A stretch of 64,000 nucleotides of DNA, taken from contig NZ_VWMY01000019.1 in the NCBI RefSeq assembly GCF_008905045.1, positions 31,430 to 95,429 on the forward strand. The letters run 5' to 3'. The DNA comes from Streptomyces albicerus (GTDB lineage Bacteria > Actinomycetota > Actinomycetes > Streptomycetales > Streptomycetaceae). Of this stretch, positions 18,763 through 27,817 are shown piece by piece; within the stretch, counting starts at the first letter, position 1, and each line of letters starts with the position of its first letter. The notes under the pieces are model-generated. The model did not search any database. It was not told the DNA's origin and saw nothing but the letters and a program-made list of their open reading frames with translations. Made by a program: the position numbers and the translations under genes.

Positions 18763-19971
18763 TTACGCGGTGGGAGCGGGCTGCTTGAGGAGTTCGGCGC
18801 GGTAGCGGGCTGTCTTCGCGGCCGTCGCGGGGCCGCCGAGGGCGACGACACCGACCAGCCGGTCGTCGCGGTGGTAGCCGACCAGGACGTCACCGGCCGG
18901 GTCGCCGTCGAGGACCCGTACGTCGTCTCTGCCGAGCACCGGCGCGCCGAACGACTGGAGCCGGAACTTGTGCTGGTCGCTCCAGAAGGTCGGCAGCGGC
19001 GCGAACGGCGCCAACTCCGCCCCGGTGCCCGTCAGATGGGCGACGAGGGACTTCGCCGCGTGCTTGGCGGTGTCGGTGGGGATGGACCAGTGCTCGACGC
19101 GCCGAGGCACGTCGTCGTAGCGGGCGTTGGGGAAGCGGGCGACATCCCCGACTGCGACGACGTGGGGCAGACCGCCGACACGCAGGAAGTCGTCCGTGAG
19201 GACGCCGTCGGACAGATCGAGTCCGTTGCCGTCCAGCCACTCGGTGTTGGCGACCGAGCCGACGGACTCCACGACGACGTCGGCCGGCAGTTCGGTCCCG
19301 TCGTCGAGCACGACGCCCGTCACCCGGTCGGTCCCGGTGAAGTGCCGGACCGTACGGCCGAGCGCGAAGCGCACCCCGCGCTCGCGGTGCCGTTCGAGAA
19401 GCGAACCCGCCAGCAGCTCGCCCAGCGGGCCCACCATGGGCAGCGGCAGCGGATCGACGACGGTCACGTCCCGGACTCCGAGCCCGATGGCGGTGGCGGC
19501 CACCTCGCAGCCGATGAACCCGGCGCCGACCACGACCACGCGGGCGTCGGACCGGGTCAGCTCGTCGCGCAGACTCCGGGCGTCGGCGAGGGTGCGCACG
19601 GTGTGGCGACCGGCGAGTGGCCCCGCGCAGCGCAGCCGCCGCGGGCGCATGCCTGTGGCGACGACCAGACCGTCGAACGGGATCGTCGAGCCGTCGTCGA
19701 GTTCGACGACGCGGTCGGCCAGTCGCGCCGCCGTCACGGAAGCGCCGAGTCGCCACTCCACATCGGCCGCGGACGCCTTGGGCGTGAAGGCAAGGGACTC
19801 GAAGGACGCCCTGCCCGCCAGCACCTCCTTGGACAGCGGTGGCCGGTTGTACGGCATGTGCGGCTCGTCCCCGATGACGGTGACGGCCTCGGTCCAGCCG
19901 GCGGCGCGCATCTGCTCGGCGGCGCGCAGGCCGCCCAGCGAGGCGCCGGCGACGACGACACGACGGTTCAC
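18763..19971 (-). CDS. FAD-dependent ferredoxin reductase (P450 redox partner)
   Basis: A 402-residue pyridine-nucleotide-disulfide-type reductase. An N-terminal FAD-binding dinucleotide fold has VVVAGASLGGLRAAEQMR, a second NAD(P)-binding fold has VVVVGAGFIGCEVAA, and the late FAD contact VVAVGDVARFPN precedes the reductase C-terminal domain (TFWSDQHKFRLQSFG). This is the ferredoxin reductase type used by class I bacterial P450 and dioxygenase systems. GTG 19971 lies five bases after the ferredoxin stop. Together with the ferredoxin and the P450 encoded divergently it forms a complete electron-transfer chain: NAD(P)H to FAD to 3Fe-4S to haem. Confidence 0.92.
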   Translation of the reverse strand: MNRRVVVAGASLGGLRAAEQMRAAGWTEAVTVIGDEPHMPYNRPPLSKEVLAGRASFESLAFTPKASAADVEWRLGASVTAARLADRVVELDDGSTIPFDGLVVATGMRPRRLRCAGPLAGRHTVRTLADARSLRDELTRSDARVVVVGAGFIGCEVAATAIGLGVRDVTVVDPLPLPMVGPLGELLAGSLLERHRERGVRFALGRTVRHFTGTDRVTGVVLDDGTELPADVVVESVGSVANTEWLDGNGLDLSDGVLTDDFLRVGGLPHVVAVGDVARFPNARYDDVPRRVEHWSIPTDTAKHAAKSLVAHLTGTGAELAPFAPLPTFWSDQHKFRLQSFGAPVLGRDDVRVLDGDPAGDVLVGYHRDDRLVGVVALGGPATAAKTARYRAELLKQPAPTA

Positions 19972-19976
19972 GGCGG

Positions 19977-20165
19977 TCAGCCCTCGACCGAGATGGCCTG
20001 CAGCGGACACACGTCCGCCGCTTCCTCGACGTCGTCGCGCAGCGCGTCGTCGGGCTCGGCGTCGAAGACGAGATGCCCGTCGTCGCCCAGCTGGAAGACG
20101 TCGGGAGCTGCGAAGACGCACTGTCCGTGGTCCTTGCATTTGGTGGTGTCGACGACGACCTTCAC
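19977..20165 (-). CDS. 3Fe-4S ferredoxin (P450 redox partner)
   Basis: A 62-residue ferredoxin. The cluster ligands appear as CKDHGQC, where the usual second cysteine is replaced by histidine and so gives a 3Fe-4S cluster, and as the distant CP pair in DVCPLQAISVEG. This is the type seen next to Streptomyces P450 genes. I chose GTG 20165, at KVVVDTTKC, rather than an upstream ATG, because it matches normal ferredoxin length and follows GAGAGGGG. It is the first gene of the leftward seven-gene operon. Its start is 25 bases from the operator at 20190-20203. Confidence 0.92.
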   Translation of the reverse strand: MKVVVDTTKCKDHGQCVFAAPDVFQLGDDGHLVFDAEPDDALRDDVEEAADVCPLQAISVEG

Positions 20166-20189
20166 GGCCGGACCCCTCTCAGACAGGTC

Positions 20190-20203
20190 GTTTGGTTCCA
20201 AAC
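20190..20203. promoter_or_regulatory. Perfect operator GTTTGGTTCCAAAC (leftward operon)
   Basis: A perfect six-base inverted repeat with a two-base centre, in the 210-base divergent region between the ferredoxin and glutamine-synthetase-like genes and close to the ferredoxin start. A sister site lies 107 bases away, one for each divergent promoter. Confidence 0.7.
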
Positions 20204-20296
20204 AAAGTAGGGAGCGAAATCCGGTCGGTCAATACCTGACGAGCAGGAGAAAAATTGAGGGAGAACCCCTTGTGGAGACGTGAACCGATGCCTACC

Positions 20297-20310
20297 GTTT
20301 GGAGCCAAAC
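20297..20310. promoter_or_regulatory. Perfect operator GTTTGGAGCCAAAC (rightward operon)
   Basis: The second perfect copy in the divergent region, 66 bases before the glutamine-synthetase-like start. Both copies are followed on the right by AAA(G/T). The pairing of one site per promoter supports a common repressor. Confidence 0.7.
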
Positions 20311-20375
20311 AAATCAGCGGGTCGGTCCGTACGACCCGCTGCCCACACTGGGCCCAACCGTCCGAGGAGACACCG

Positions 20376-21740
20376 GTGAGCGCTCAGCCATCCCCCGGGG
20401 CCGAAGAGGTCCGACGCCATACAGAGCGGCTTGCCGCCGAGGGCATCGACGTGGTTCGGGTGACCTATCCGGACCTCATCGGCACCGAGCGTGCCCGCGA
20501 CGTTCTGCTCGATCACCTGCCCGCAGCGTGCGAGCACGGGCTCGCCTTCTGCCGGGCGGTCTATCACACCTCCCCCCAAGGGGACGTCGTCCCGGTGGCC
20601 GGAGGTCTCGACGCGGGGCTGCCCGACATCACCGTGCGCCCGGACCTGGACACCCTGACGGCGGTGCCGTGGGAGCCCGGTGTCGCCGCCTGCCTCGGCG
20701 ACGTCGTCGATCCGGCGACCGGATCCCCCGCCGCCGAGTCGCCCCGCGACCTGCTGCGCACGGTCCTCGCCCGGTGTACCGAGCACGGTCTGCGTCCGGT
20801 GGTCGGGCCCGAGCTGGAGTACTACCTCTGTGATCCCGAGCCCGGCCAGGCGAGTGGCTGGCGCCGGTACGAGTCGACCCCGGGCGTCGTCTACACAGCG
20901 GGCCTGCGCGCCGACCCGGACAACCACCTGCTCCGTACACTGCGCCACGCGCGGGATCTGAACATCGGGGTCATCAGTGGCAACCACGAGTTCGACGGCG
21001 GGCAGTTCGAGATCAACCTGACCCACTCCGAGGCCCTGTCGGCCGCGGACCGGGCCTTCCGCTTCAAGGCGGCGGTCAAGGAGCTGGCCCGCAAGGAGGG
21101 CCGCCTCGCTACCTTCATGGCGAAACCCTTCAACGACGCGGGCGGATCGGGCTTCCACCTCCACCTGTCCTGCGACGACACCGACGGCCGCAACGTCTTC
21201 GACGACCCGTCCGGTGCCCATGGTCTGTCCGCCACTGCCCGGCACGCCATCGCCGGCGTGCTGGCGCACGCCCCCGCGCTGGCCGCGCTGCTCAACCCGA
21301 CGGTCAACTCGTACAAGCGGTTCGGGCCCGACACACTGGCGCCCTGGCTGGTGGACTGGGGCCTGGACAATCGCAGCGCCATGGTCCGCATCCCGCCCGA
21401 GCGCGGCTCGGGCGCCCGGCTGGAGCTACGGCTCGGCGACGCGAGCGCCAATCCGTACCTGGCGATCGCCGGGATGATCGCCGCCGCGCTGCTCGGCCTG
21501 TTGGCCGGCGAGGAGCCCCCGGCGCCACTGGAGGGGTACGGCTACGACACGGCCCGGTCCGCCGTACTGCCCATGACGCTGCCTGCCGCGCTCGACGCCC
21601 TGGAGTCGGACACCGCCCTGACCGAGGTGCTCGGCAAGGACTTCACCACGTCGTTCCTCTCCTACAAGCGCAACGAGGTGGAGCGCTTCCAACGGCACGT
21701 CACCGACTGGGAGTTCACCGAGTACGCCTACCACCTGTGA
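20376..21740 (+). CDS. Glutamine synthetase-like gamma-glutamyl-amine ligase
   Basis: A 454-residue glutamine synthetase fold. Metal and substrate motifs are ELEYYL, GNHEFDGGQFEIN, AKPFNDAGGSGFHLHLS and NSYKRF, followed by VRIPPERGSGARLELRLGD (positions about 368-386). It is not the housekeeping type: it lacks an adenylylation-loop-like C-terminus and sits in a catabolic operon. Relatives (PuuA, GlnA3/GlnA4, aniline and isopropylamine enzymes) join glutamate to an amine with ATP. GTG 20376 follows GAGGAGA. A P450 follows 38 bases later. PuuD-like hydrolase 2414 carries the same operator and could reverse the bond. The amine substrate is unknown. Confidence 0.85.
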   Translation: MSAQPSPGAEEVRRHTERLAAEGIDVVRVTYPDLIGTERARDVLLDHLPAACEHGLAFCRAVYHTSPQGDVVPVAGGLDAGLPDITVRPDLDTLTAVPWEPGVAACLGDVVDPATGSPAAESPRDLLRTVLARCTEHGLRPVVGPELEYYLCDPEPGQASGWRRYESTPGVVYTAGLRADPDNHLLRTLRHARDLNIGVISGNHEFDGGQFEINLTHSEALSAADRAFRFKAAVKELARKEGRLATFMAKPFNDAGGSGFHLHLSCDDTDGRNVFDDPSGAHGLSATARHAIAGVLAHAPALAALLNPTVNSYKRFGPDTLAPWLVDWGLDNRSAMVRIPPERGSGARLELRLGDASANPYLAIAGMIAAALLGLLAGEEPPAPLEGYGYDTARSAVLPMTLPAALDALESDTALTEVLGKDFTTSFLSYKRNEVERFQRHVTDWEFTEYAYHL

Positions 21741-21778
21741 CGGCCCACGCCCTTGCCCACGCTCCTAAGGATCCGGCC

Positions 21779-23068
21779 ATGCCCGACACCCTGCCCACCA
21801 CCGCCAACGTGCGCGAGCCGCTGCCGCTCGCGGACGTCGACCTCGCCGACCTCGACCACTTCACCGACGGTGTCACGCCCTGGCGGATGTTCCACACCCT
21901 GCGCCACGAGGACCCGGTCCACTGGCAGCCCGAAGAAGCCCCCAACTCCGGTTTCTGGTCGGTGACCCGGCACGCGGACATCGCCCGCGTCGACCGTGAC
22001 GCCGAGACGTTCACGTCCACCAGATTCGTGAATCTCGAAGAGGTCGACGACGACCAGATCAAGAAACGCGCCTCCATTCTGGAACTGGACGGCGTACGCC
22101 ACCGCGCGCTGCGCAGCCTGCTGCAACGGCAGTTCGGCGCGAACGTCATCAGTGAGTACACCGACTTCCTGCGCGGCCTGACCGCGAAGACGCTCGATGC
22201 GGCACTCGCGAAGGGCAGCTTCGACTTCGTCGCCGACGTGTCCGCGGACTTCCCCATCAACGTGCTGGCCCGCCTCCTCGACGTACCGCCGGAGGACAAC
22301 CAGCAGCTCATCGACTGGGGCAACCGCATCATCGGCAACACCGATCCCGACTACGCGGACGTCCTGCTGAACAGCGCGGAGAGCGAGCAGTACCGCGATC
22401 TGCCCTTCCGCTCCCCCGCCTCGCTCGAAGTCTTTGCGTACGGACGGGAGTTGGCCCGGCAGCGACGCGGCGGCGACGGTACGGACCTGGTGTCGCGGCT
22501 GGTCAACCAGACCCCGCGCGACGGGGTGCCGCTGACGGAGCAGGACTTCGACAACTACTTCCTGCTGCTGGTGGTGGCCGGCAACGAGACCACTCGGCAC
22601 GCCATCTCGCACTCCATGCTGGCCCTCATCCAGCACCCCGAGCAGCTCGCCCGCCTCAAGGACGACCCGTCCCTCATCCCGACCGCGGTCGAGGAGTTCC
22701 TGCGCTGGGCCTCCCCCGTGTACCACTTCCGCCGCACCGCGACCCGCGACGTCGAACTCGGCGGCAAGCAGGTGAAGGAGGGCGACAAGGTCGTCATGTG
22801 GTACGCGTCCGGCAACCGCGACGAGGCCGTCTTCGAGAACCCCTACGACTTCGACGTCACCCGGCAGAACAACGACCACGTCACCTTCGGCAAGGGCAGC
22901 CCGCATCTGTGCCTGGGTAATCTGCTGGCCCGCACCGAGATCCGCGTCATGTTCGAGGAGCTGATCCCGCGCCTGGCCGACATCCGGCTGGCCGGGGAGG
23001 TGCCGCGGGTGCGGTCCAACTTCGTGAACGGCATCAAGAAGCTTCCGGTGGAGGTCACCCTGGCCTGA
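21779..23068 (+). CDS. Cytochrome P450
   Basis: A 429-residue soluble P450. The I-helix oxygen-binding motif is VVAGNETTRHA, the ExxR pair is in VEEFLRWASPVYHFRRTA, and the haem-binding loop is FGKGSPHLCLG with the thiolate Cys at about 378. ATG 21779 follows AAGGA. It is co-transcribed with the glutamine-synthetase-like gene and divergent from the ferredoxin/reductase genes that would feed it electrons. The three are controlled by paired operators. Hydroxylation or N/O-dealkylation of the (gamma-glutamylated?) substrate, to give a catechol for the LigB dioxygenase, is a reasonable inference but not shown. Confidence 0.94.
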   Translation: MPDTLPTTANVREPLPLADVDLADLDHFTDGVTPWRMFHTLRHEDPVHWQPEEAPNSGFWSVTRHADIARVDRDAETFTSTRFVNLEEVDDDQIKKRASILELDGVRHRALRSLLQRQFGANVISEYTDFLRGLTAKTLDAALAKGSFDFVADVSADFPINVLARLLDVPPEDNQQLIDWGNRIIGNTDPDYADVLLNSAESEQYRDLPFRSPASLEVFAYGRELARQRRGGDGTDLVSRLVNQTPRDGVPLTEQDFDNYFLLLVVAGNETTRHAISHSMLALIQHPEQLARLKDDPSLIPTAVEEFLRWASPVYHFRRTATRDVELGGKQVKEGDKVVMWYASGNRDEAVFENPYDFDVTRQNNDHVTFGKGSPHLCLGNLLARTEIRVMFEELIPRLADIRLAGEVPRVRSNFVNGIKKLPVEVTLA

Positions 23069-23095
23069 CGGGCCGGCCGCCGGGCCAGGGTGACC
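23053..23095. terminator. Terminator overlapping the P450 stop
   Basis: Perfect 13-base arms at 23053-23065 and 23083-23095 flank a 17-base loop that contains the P450 stop codon. The next gene is convergent, and the hairpin probably ends transcription for both strands. Confidence 0.65.
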
Positions 23096-23122
23096 GCGTA
23101 CCTCACGTGCGACAACGGTCCT

Positions 23123-24451
23123 TCACTTGAAGAAGCTCAACGGCACCGCTCGTGCCATCGCCTCCCGGCCCGCGTCGTTGGTGTGCAGGTGGTCGCCGCT
23201 GTCGTAGGCGGTGAGGAGTCGTTCGGGCTCGTCCGGGTCACGCAGCGCGGCGTCGAAGTCGATCACACCGTCGTACTCGCCGCTCGTGCGCAGCCAGTGG
23301 TTGAAGGTCTTGCGCGCCGCCGCGTTCTCGGGGGTGTAGAAGCCGAGCGTGTCGTTCTTGAAGGGTGTGATCGTGGCTCCGTAGATCTTCAGTCCGCGTT
23401 CGTGGGCGCGCGCGATGAGCTGCCGGTGGCCGTCGATCAGGTCCTGTGCGGTCACCTTCTCGGAGAGCGGGGCGATGGTTCCGGGGTGCCCGAGGTCGTT
23501 CACGCCGATCAGGACGAGGACGTCGCGGACGCCGGGCTGGGCGGCCACATCACGGTCGAAGCGTTTGAGTCCGCTCTCGCCGAAGTACGCGGCGTAGGCC
23601 TCGGCTGGGTTGCCTGCGGGCGGGTTGGGATCGTGGAGGAGACGGTTGCCGCTGATGCCCTTGTTGAGGACGCCGACGGGGTGGCGGGGTCCGCCGGGTC
23701 CCTGAAGACGCTGGGCGAGATAGTCGGTCCAGCGGTGGTTGGTGTCGAGGGTGCTGTCGGCGGTGATGGAGTCGCCGAGCGCGACGACGGCCGAGGCCTT
23801 ACTCGTGTCGGAGGGCCCGGTGGCGGTGGCCCGCACGCTTACGCCGGTCAGGAAGTACCAGCGCTCGGTGACGGACTCGGCCTCGATCTTGGTCTCGCCC
23901 GTGACGTTGCCCGCCGCGACGTAACCGCGTTGCGAGGCGAAGGAGTTGACCGTGGATCCCGGGGTGCTTTCGGGGAGATAGATGCTCACGACGAGGTCTG
24001 AGCGTGGGGGTACGCGGAGCGTGACGGGGTCGCTGAGTGCGGGCGCTCCCGCGGGGATGGACAGGGTGGACTTGCCGCCGAAGGTCAGGCGGCGGTCGGT
24101 GGTGGGGTCTATGGCCGCCTCGTCCGTGCCTGGCGCGCGGCGGGCGATGTGCACTTCGCCGATCTTCAGGGGCTGTTTGCCGAACTCGTTCGACAGGCGG
24201 ATTCGCAGGGCGTGTCCGGCGATGCTGGTGTGCACGATCTGGCGGATCGTCTGGTTCTGGAAGGTCGTGGTGTCCGTCTTGGGCACGGCTGTGGGCGCGG
24301 TCGCCCATGTCCCGGTCCAGTTGGTCGATGTGGCTGGCGCTGGCGTCGGTGATGCGGGAGTCGCGGAGGCCGTGGGGGTGAGTGCGGCGGCTCCCAGCAG
24401 GGCTCCGGCGAGTAAAGCGGAGAGTCTCTGGCGGACGGTCAGGTGCTTCAT
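23123..24451 (-). CDS. Secreted SGNH/GDSL hydrolase (TTA codon in signal peptide)
   Basis: A 442-residue secreted esterase. Residues 1-30 are a signal peptide ending in ASA. The SGNH blocks are VALGDSITA (nucleophile Ser), GISGNRLL (Gly), VLIGVNDLG (Asn) and DSGDHLHTNDAG (Asp-His). Before them is a 150-residue beta-rich domain (RIRLSNEFGKQPLKIGEVHIA, residues about 78-98). Homologues are lipases, esterases or carbohydrate deacetylases. The leucine at codon 13 (bases 24413-24415) is the rare TTA, so translation probably needs the bldA tRNA. The gene is convergent with the P450. Its natural substrate is unknown. Confidence 0.88.
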   Translation of the reverse strand: MKHLTVRQRLSALLAGALLGAAALTPTASATPASPTPAPATSTNWTGTWATAPTAVPKTDTTTFQNQTIRQIVHTSIAGHALRIRLSNEFGKQPLKIGEVHIARRAPGTDEAAIDPTTDRRLTFGGKSTLSIPAGAPALSDPVTLRVPPRSDLVVSIYLPESTPGSTVNSFASQRGYVAAGNVTGETKIEAESVTERWYFLTGVSVRATATGPSDTSKASAVVALGDSITADSTLDTNHRWTDYLAQRLQGPGGPRHPVGVLNKGISGNRLLHDPNPPAGNPAEAYAAYFGESGLKRFDRDVAAQPGVRDVLVLIGVNDLGHPGTIAPLSEKVTAQDLIDGHRQLIARAHERGLKIYGATITPFKNDTLGFYTPENAAARKTFNHWLRTSGEYDGVIDFDAALRDPDEPERLLTAYDSGDHLHTNDAGREAMARAVPLSFFK

Positions 24452-24511
24452 GTGGTCTCCTCGTCGTCCGGAGGAAGGGGTGGGGCGGGCAAGGGCGTTG
24501 GCTGCGAGTGC

Positions 24512-24560
24512 GTTGTGGCTGGTCGCGCAGTTCCCCGCGCCCCTGGCGGGGCGGGGCCCG
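24512..24560. repeat. Streptomyces-type intergenic repeat (short form)
   Basis: On the minus strand it reads GGGGCGCGGGGAACTGCGCG then ACCAGCCACAACGCAC. It is the short relative of the unit at 17843-17924, lacking the middle hairpin. It lies in the 322-base gap between the SGNH hydrolase and sialidase genes. The rest of that gap shows no gene. Confidence 0.55.
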
Positions 24561-24773
24561 AGGTCCCTGTCTCCAAGTGCCCGTACGCGTTCGGTGGCCA
24601 ACTCAGGCCCCTCTCCGGCACATTGACCGATCCGCAGGGAGATGCTTCGAAAATTTCGGAGCACTTTACGAATGAGCGGTCGTGACGATAGAGAGGCCTG
24701 TTCCTCGCGTCAAGACGCTGGTAACGAGGGGCAGTTGTGCCGACAGGCGGGCAACTCGCCCTCCGCTGCAGGG

Positions 24774-26255
24774 TTATCGCGGTGAGGAGGAGTGGACAGC
24801 CGCCCTGCCCGGCGCGTCCGGCATGGCCCACGCCGCGGTGAACCGGTGTCCGGTGGCGACCAGGCCCATCTGTTCGCCGAGGAAGTAGCCGCGCGGACTG
24901 GCTTCGTCAGGGATCCTCGGTGCCCGGCGCATGTCGAACGACACGGGAGTGAGCCGGGTCTCCCGCCAGGTCGCCCGGCCACTGGCACAGTCGGCCGGCT
25001 GCGGGCGGCAGCGCACCAGCCAGCGGTCCGTCAGCAGCGGCGCACCCGCGTCGTTGTGCCGGAAGTCGGAGTGGGCAACGCCGACCGTTCCGTCACGGCC
25101 GACCTCCAACGAGACCGTGAACGCCTGCTGGTTGGGCGGCGGGATGTCGGTCGGCGTGCGGTTCACCTTCACCGGCGCCGACCAGGTGCGGCCGCCGTCG
25201 TCGGACGAGGCCAGGGCCACCGAGTCTGCGGCCCCACCGGTGAACCGCGAGTCCTGCCAGGCCACATGGATCCGGCCGGTGCGGCGGTCGACCGCGGTGT
25301 CGGAGAGCAGGCTTGTGGTGTGCGAGACCTGTTCACCGGATTCGGGGTCCTGGAACAGGAACCTGGTCCGCAGGTCGGCCACCTTCACGGGCTCCGACCA
25401 GGTGCGGCCGCCGTCGGTGGAGCGTACGGCCTGGAGGGCGAGCCGGTTGGTGATCGGGCCCTCACCGAACCGGACCTGAGTGTGGACGTTCACGAGCGTG
25501 CCGTCGTCGAGCACGGTCAGCCGGTGGCCGGAGACGAGGCGCTGGTCGCCGGCGTCCACGACCAGGGTCGGGGGCTGCCAACTGCGGCCGCCGTCGGTGC
25601 TGCGGCTGATCCAGGCGTCGTTGCGGGTCCGCTCGACCGCGGGAAAGCGCGGAGTGACGACGTACAGCACCTTCGGATCGCGCGGATCCGGAACCGCCGG
25701 GCCGGAGCCGACCCCGCCCCGCGTCGGATCGGTCTCCTCGACGATCACTGCGGGCCGTGTCCAGGTCCGGCCGCCGTCGTCGGAGCGTACGGACATGCCC
25801 GCGCTGGCGGAGCCGTCGGCCATGGCGAGACCGCCGGTCACCAGCAGCGCGCCGTCCGCGGTGAACGTCACGGCCGGTTCGTCGACGTAGTCGTAGGTGC
25901 CTCCCGAGCACCTGGTCAGGCGGGGAACGACCGTGCGGTTCCAGGACTTTCCGCCGTCGCGCGTGACGGCGAGGACCAGGCCGCGCTGGCGGTCCTGCGG
26001 CCAGACCGCGGCGATGCTACGGGGGTCGGCCGGGTCGGCGGCGAGTTGCGGCTCGATGGCGCCGTCGGCCATCTTGCCGTCGAGCGCGCCGGGTGCACAG
26101 CCGGCGAACGGACTGGCTCCGGACAGCCGCACCGGTTCCGGCCCGCGTCCGTCGGCACTCGCCCGGGCCGAGGTGCCGGACAGGGCGAGGGCCGGTAACA
26201 GGACCGCGGTGAGGACGGCCAGGGAACGTCGCGAGGAATGCGGGACATAGCGCAC
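24774..26255 (-). CDS. Secreted sialidase-like beta-propeller protein (BNR/Asp-box), TTA codon in signal peptide
   Basis: A 493-residue exported protein. GTG 26255 follows GGAAGGA. The signal peptide runs to about residue 33 (SGTSARASA). Five Asp-box repeats are visible (TRDGGKSW, SDDGGRTW, STDGGRSW, STDGGRTW, SDDGGRTW), spaced as in a six-bladed sialidase propeller. I do not see the full arginine triad of true sialidases, so exo-alpha-sialidase is only the family label. Codon 20 (26196-26198) is a TTA leucine, as in the adjacent SGNH hydrolase, which suggests shared developmental (bldA) control of the two secreted enzymes. The 301-base gap upstream shows no gene. Confidence 0.82.
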   Translation of the reverse strand: MRYVPHSSRRSLAVLTAVLLPALALSGTSARASADGRGPEPVRLSGASPFAGCAPGALDGKMADGAIEPQLAADPADPRSIAAVWPQDRQRGLVLAVTRDGGKSWNRTVVPRLTRCSGGTYDYVDEPAVTFTADGALLVTGGLAMADGSASAGMSVRSDDGGRTWTRPAVIVEETDPTRGGVGSGPAVPDPRDPKVLYVVTPRFPAVERTRNDAWISRSTDGGRSWQPPTLVVDAGDQRLVSGHRLTVLDDGTLVNVHTQVRFGEGPITNRLALQAVRSTDGGRTWSEPVKVADLRTRFLFQDPESGEQVSHTTSLLSDTAVDRRTGRIHVAWQDSRFTGGAADSVALASSDDGGRTWSAPVKVNRTPTDIPPPNQQAFTVSLEVGRDGTVGVAHSDFRHNDAGAPLLTDRWLVRCRPQPADCASGRATWRETRLTPVSFDMRRAPRIPDEASPRGYFLGEQMGLVATGHRFTAAWAMPDAPGRAAVHSSSPR

Positions 26256-26556
26256 GGAAGGCTCCTTCCAGACGGTTGCCACCATCCTCGGGAGGCCTTC
26301 CTGCCCTGTCGTCCTACGCGTGGAGCTGACGCTCCTACCTCCTCGGGAGTACCGGGAGCAGGCCGTGCCCCGGTGGCGGTGAGCACCGTGCGGTACCGGC
26401 GGGCGGCTTCTCCCTCGGCCAGTTCACGGAGGGCAGGCCGCTCGCCAGTCCGCATCCGTATGTGGGAGCCGGTGAGATGCGCTGACTCCCGGGCCCGCAA
26501 CTTCTTCGGATGCCGGGCTTGCCCTCTCACTGATGTGAAGGTTTCAGCATGGCCGT

Positions 26557-27768
26557 ATGACGACCGCATCGATCGCCGGCAGCTCCGGCGCGTCCTCCCC
26601 CGCCAGGCCCGGCCTGCCGCTGTCAGGGCTGCTGGCTTTGTCCACGGCCGCCTTCACCGCCGTGGTGACGGAACTGCTTCCGGCGGGTCTGCTGCCTAGG
26701 ATGGCGCCGGACCTCGGGGTCTCCGAGGCGCGGGTGGGTTTTCTGGTGACGGGGTACGCGGTCGCGTCGTTCCTCGCCGCGATCCCGCTCACGGCCGCGC
26801 TGCGCGGGCTGCCACGGCGGCCCGTGCTCATCGGCGTGCTCCTCGGTTTCGCGGCCGCCAACACCGTCACCGCACTGTCGTCCTCGTACGGTCTGACGTT
26901 CTCGGCTCGGCTCGTGGCCGGGGCCATGGGCGGCACGCTGTGGGCGATGCTCGTCGGGTACGCCGCCCGTATGGTGCCCGCCGAGCGGCGCGGCCGGGCC
27001 ATCGCGATCGTGCTGGCGGGCATCACACTCGCGCTCTCCCTGGGGCTGCCCGCGGGCACCGCGCTGGCCGACGCGCTCGGCTGGCGTGCGGCCTTCGCCG
27101 CGCCGGCGGTGCTGGCCGTGCTGCTGGTGGTGTGGATACGGCGCCGGGTGCCCGGCTTTGCCGGTGAGGCGCCGGGCGAGCGCGTACCGCTGCTTCGCGT
27201 CGCCGCGCTGCCCGGGATCGGCACGGTGCTGTCCGTCACGCTGACCCTGCTGGTCGGCCATCAGGTGATGTACACGTACGTCGCGCCGTTCGCGGAGCAT
27301 GCGGGCTTCGGCCGTACGGGGCTGGTGCTGCTGGTGTTCGGTGCCGCGACCGTCGTCGGGATCTGGGTCACCGGCGTGCTGGTCGACCGGCACCTGCGAC
27401 GGACCCTGCTGGCGGCGCTCGCCCTGCTCGCGACCGCGATGCTCGCGCTGGGTGCGTACGCAGGGCATGCTGCCGTCCTTCTCGTCGCGGTCGCCCTGTG
27501 GGGCGTGGCGTTCGGCGGCGCTCCCACGCTGATCCAGACGGCGCTGGTCGATGCCTCCGGTGCCGCGAACGCCGACATGGCCACCTCACTGCAGACCACG
27601 GTCTACAACGCGGGCATCGCGGCCGGTTCCCTCACGGGCGGTCTGGCCCTGGAGAGTTCGGGTGCCGCGGCCCTGCCCTGGACGACTCTCTTGTTGGTCG
27701 CGGTGACGTTCGCGACCGTCGCCGCGGGGCGCCGCCGCGCCTTTCCGGCGCGGCGCACCACCGAGTGA
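26557..27768 (+). CDS. MFS transporter, DHA1-type
   Basis: A 403-residue, 12-helix major facilitator. The first helix region has the drug-exporter phrase VTELLPAGLLPRMAPDLGVS, followed by GYAVASFLAAIPLTA and the RR-type loop LRGLPRRPVLIG between helices 2 and 3. Helix 5 has GLPAGTALADALGWRAAF, the antiporter-type motif C region. Members of this arabinose-efflux/chloramphenicol-export branch remove drugs or sugars by proton antiport. It precedes the deaminase by 49 bases but no functional link is evident. The substrate is unknown. Confidence 0.88.
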   Translation: MTTASIAGSSGASSPARPGLPLSGLLALSTAAFTAVVTELLPAGLLPRMAPDLGVSEARVGFLVTGYAVASFLAAIPLTAALRGLPRRPVLIGVLLGFAAANTVTALSSSYGLTFSARLVAGAMGGTLWAMLVGYAARMVPAERRGRAIAIVLAGITLALSLGLPAGTALADALGWRAAFAAPAVLAVLLVVWIRRRVPGFAGEAPGERVPLLRVAALPGIGTVLSVTLTLLVGHQVMYTYVAPFAEHAGFGRTGLVLLVFGAATVVGIWVTGVLVDRHLRRTLLAALALLATAMLALGAYAGHAAVLLVAVALWGVAFGGAPTLIQTALVDASGAANADMATSLQTTVYNAGIAAGSLTGGLALESSGAAALPWTTLLLVAVTFATVAAGRRRAFPARRTTE

Positions 27769-27817
27769 CCCGACATGCCTAGGGTCGATCCGATGTCAAC
27801 GGGAAAGCGGGTACGAC

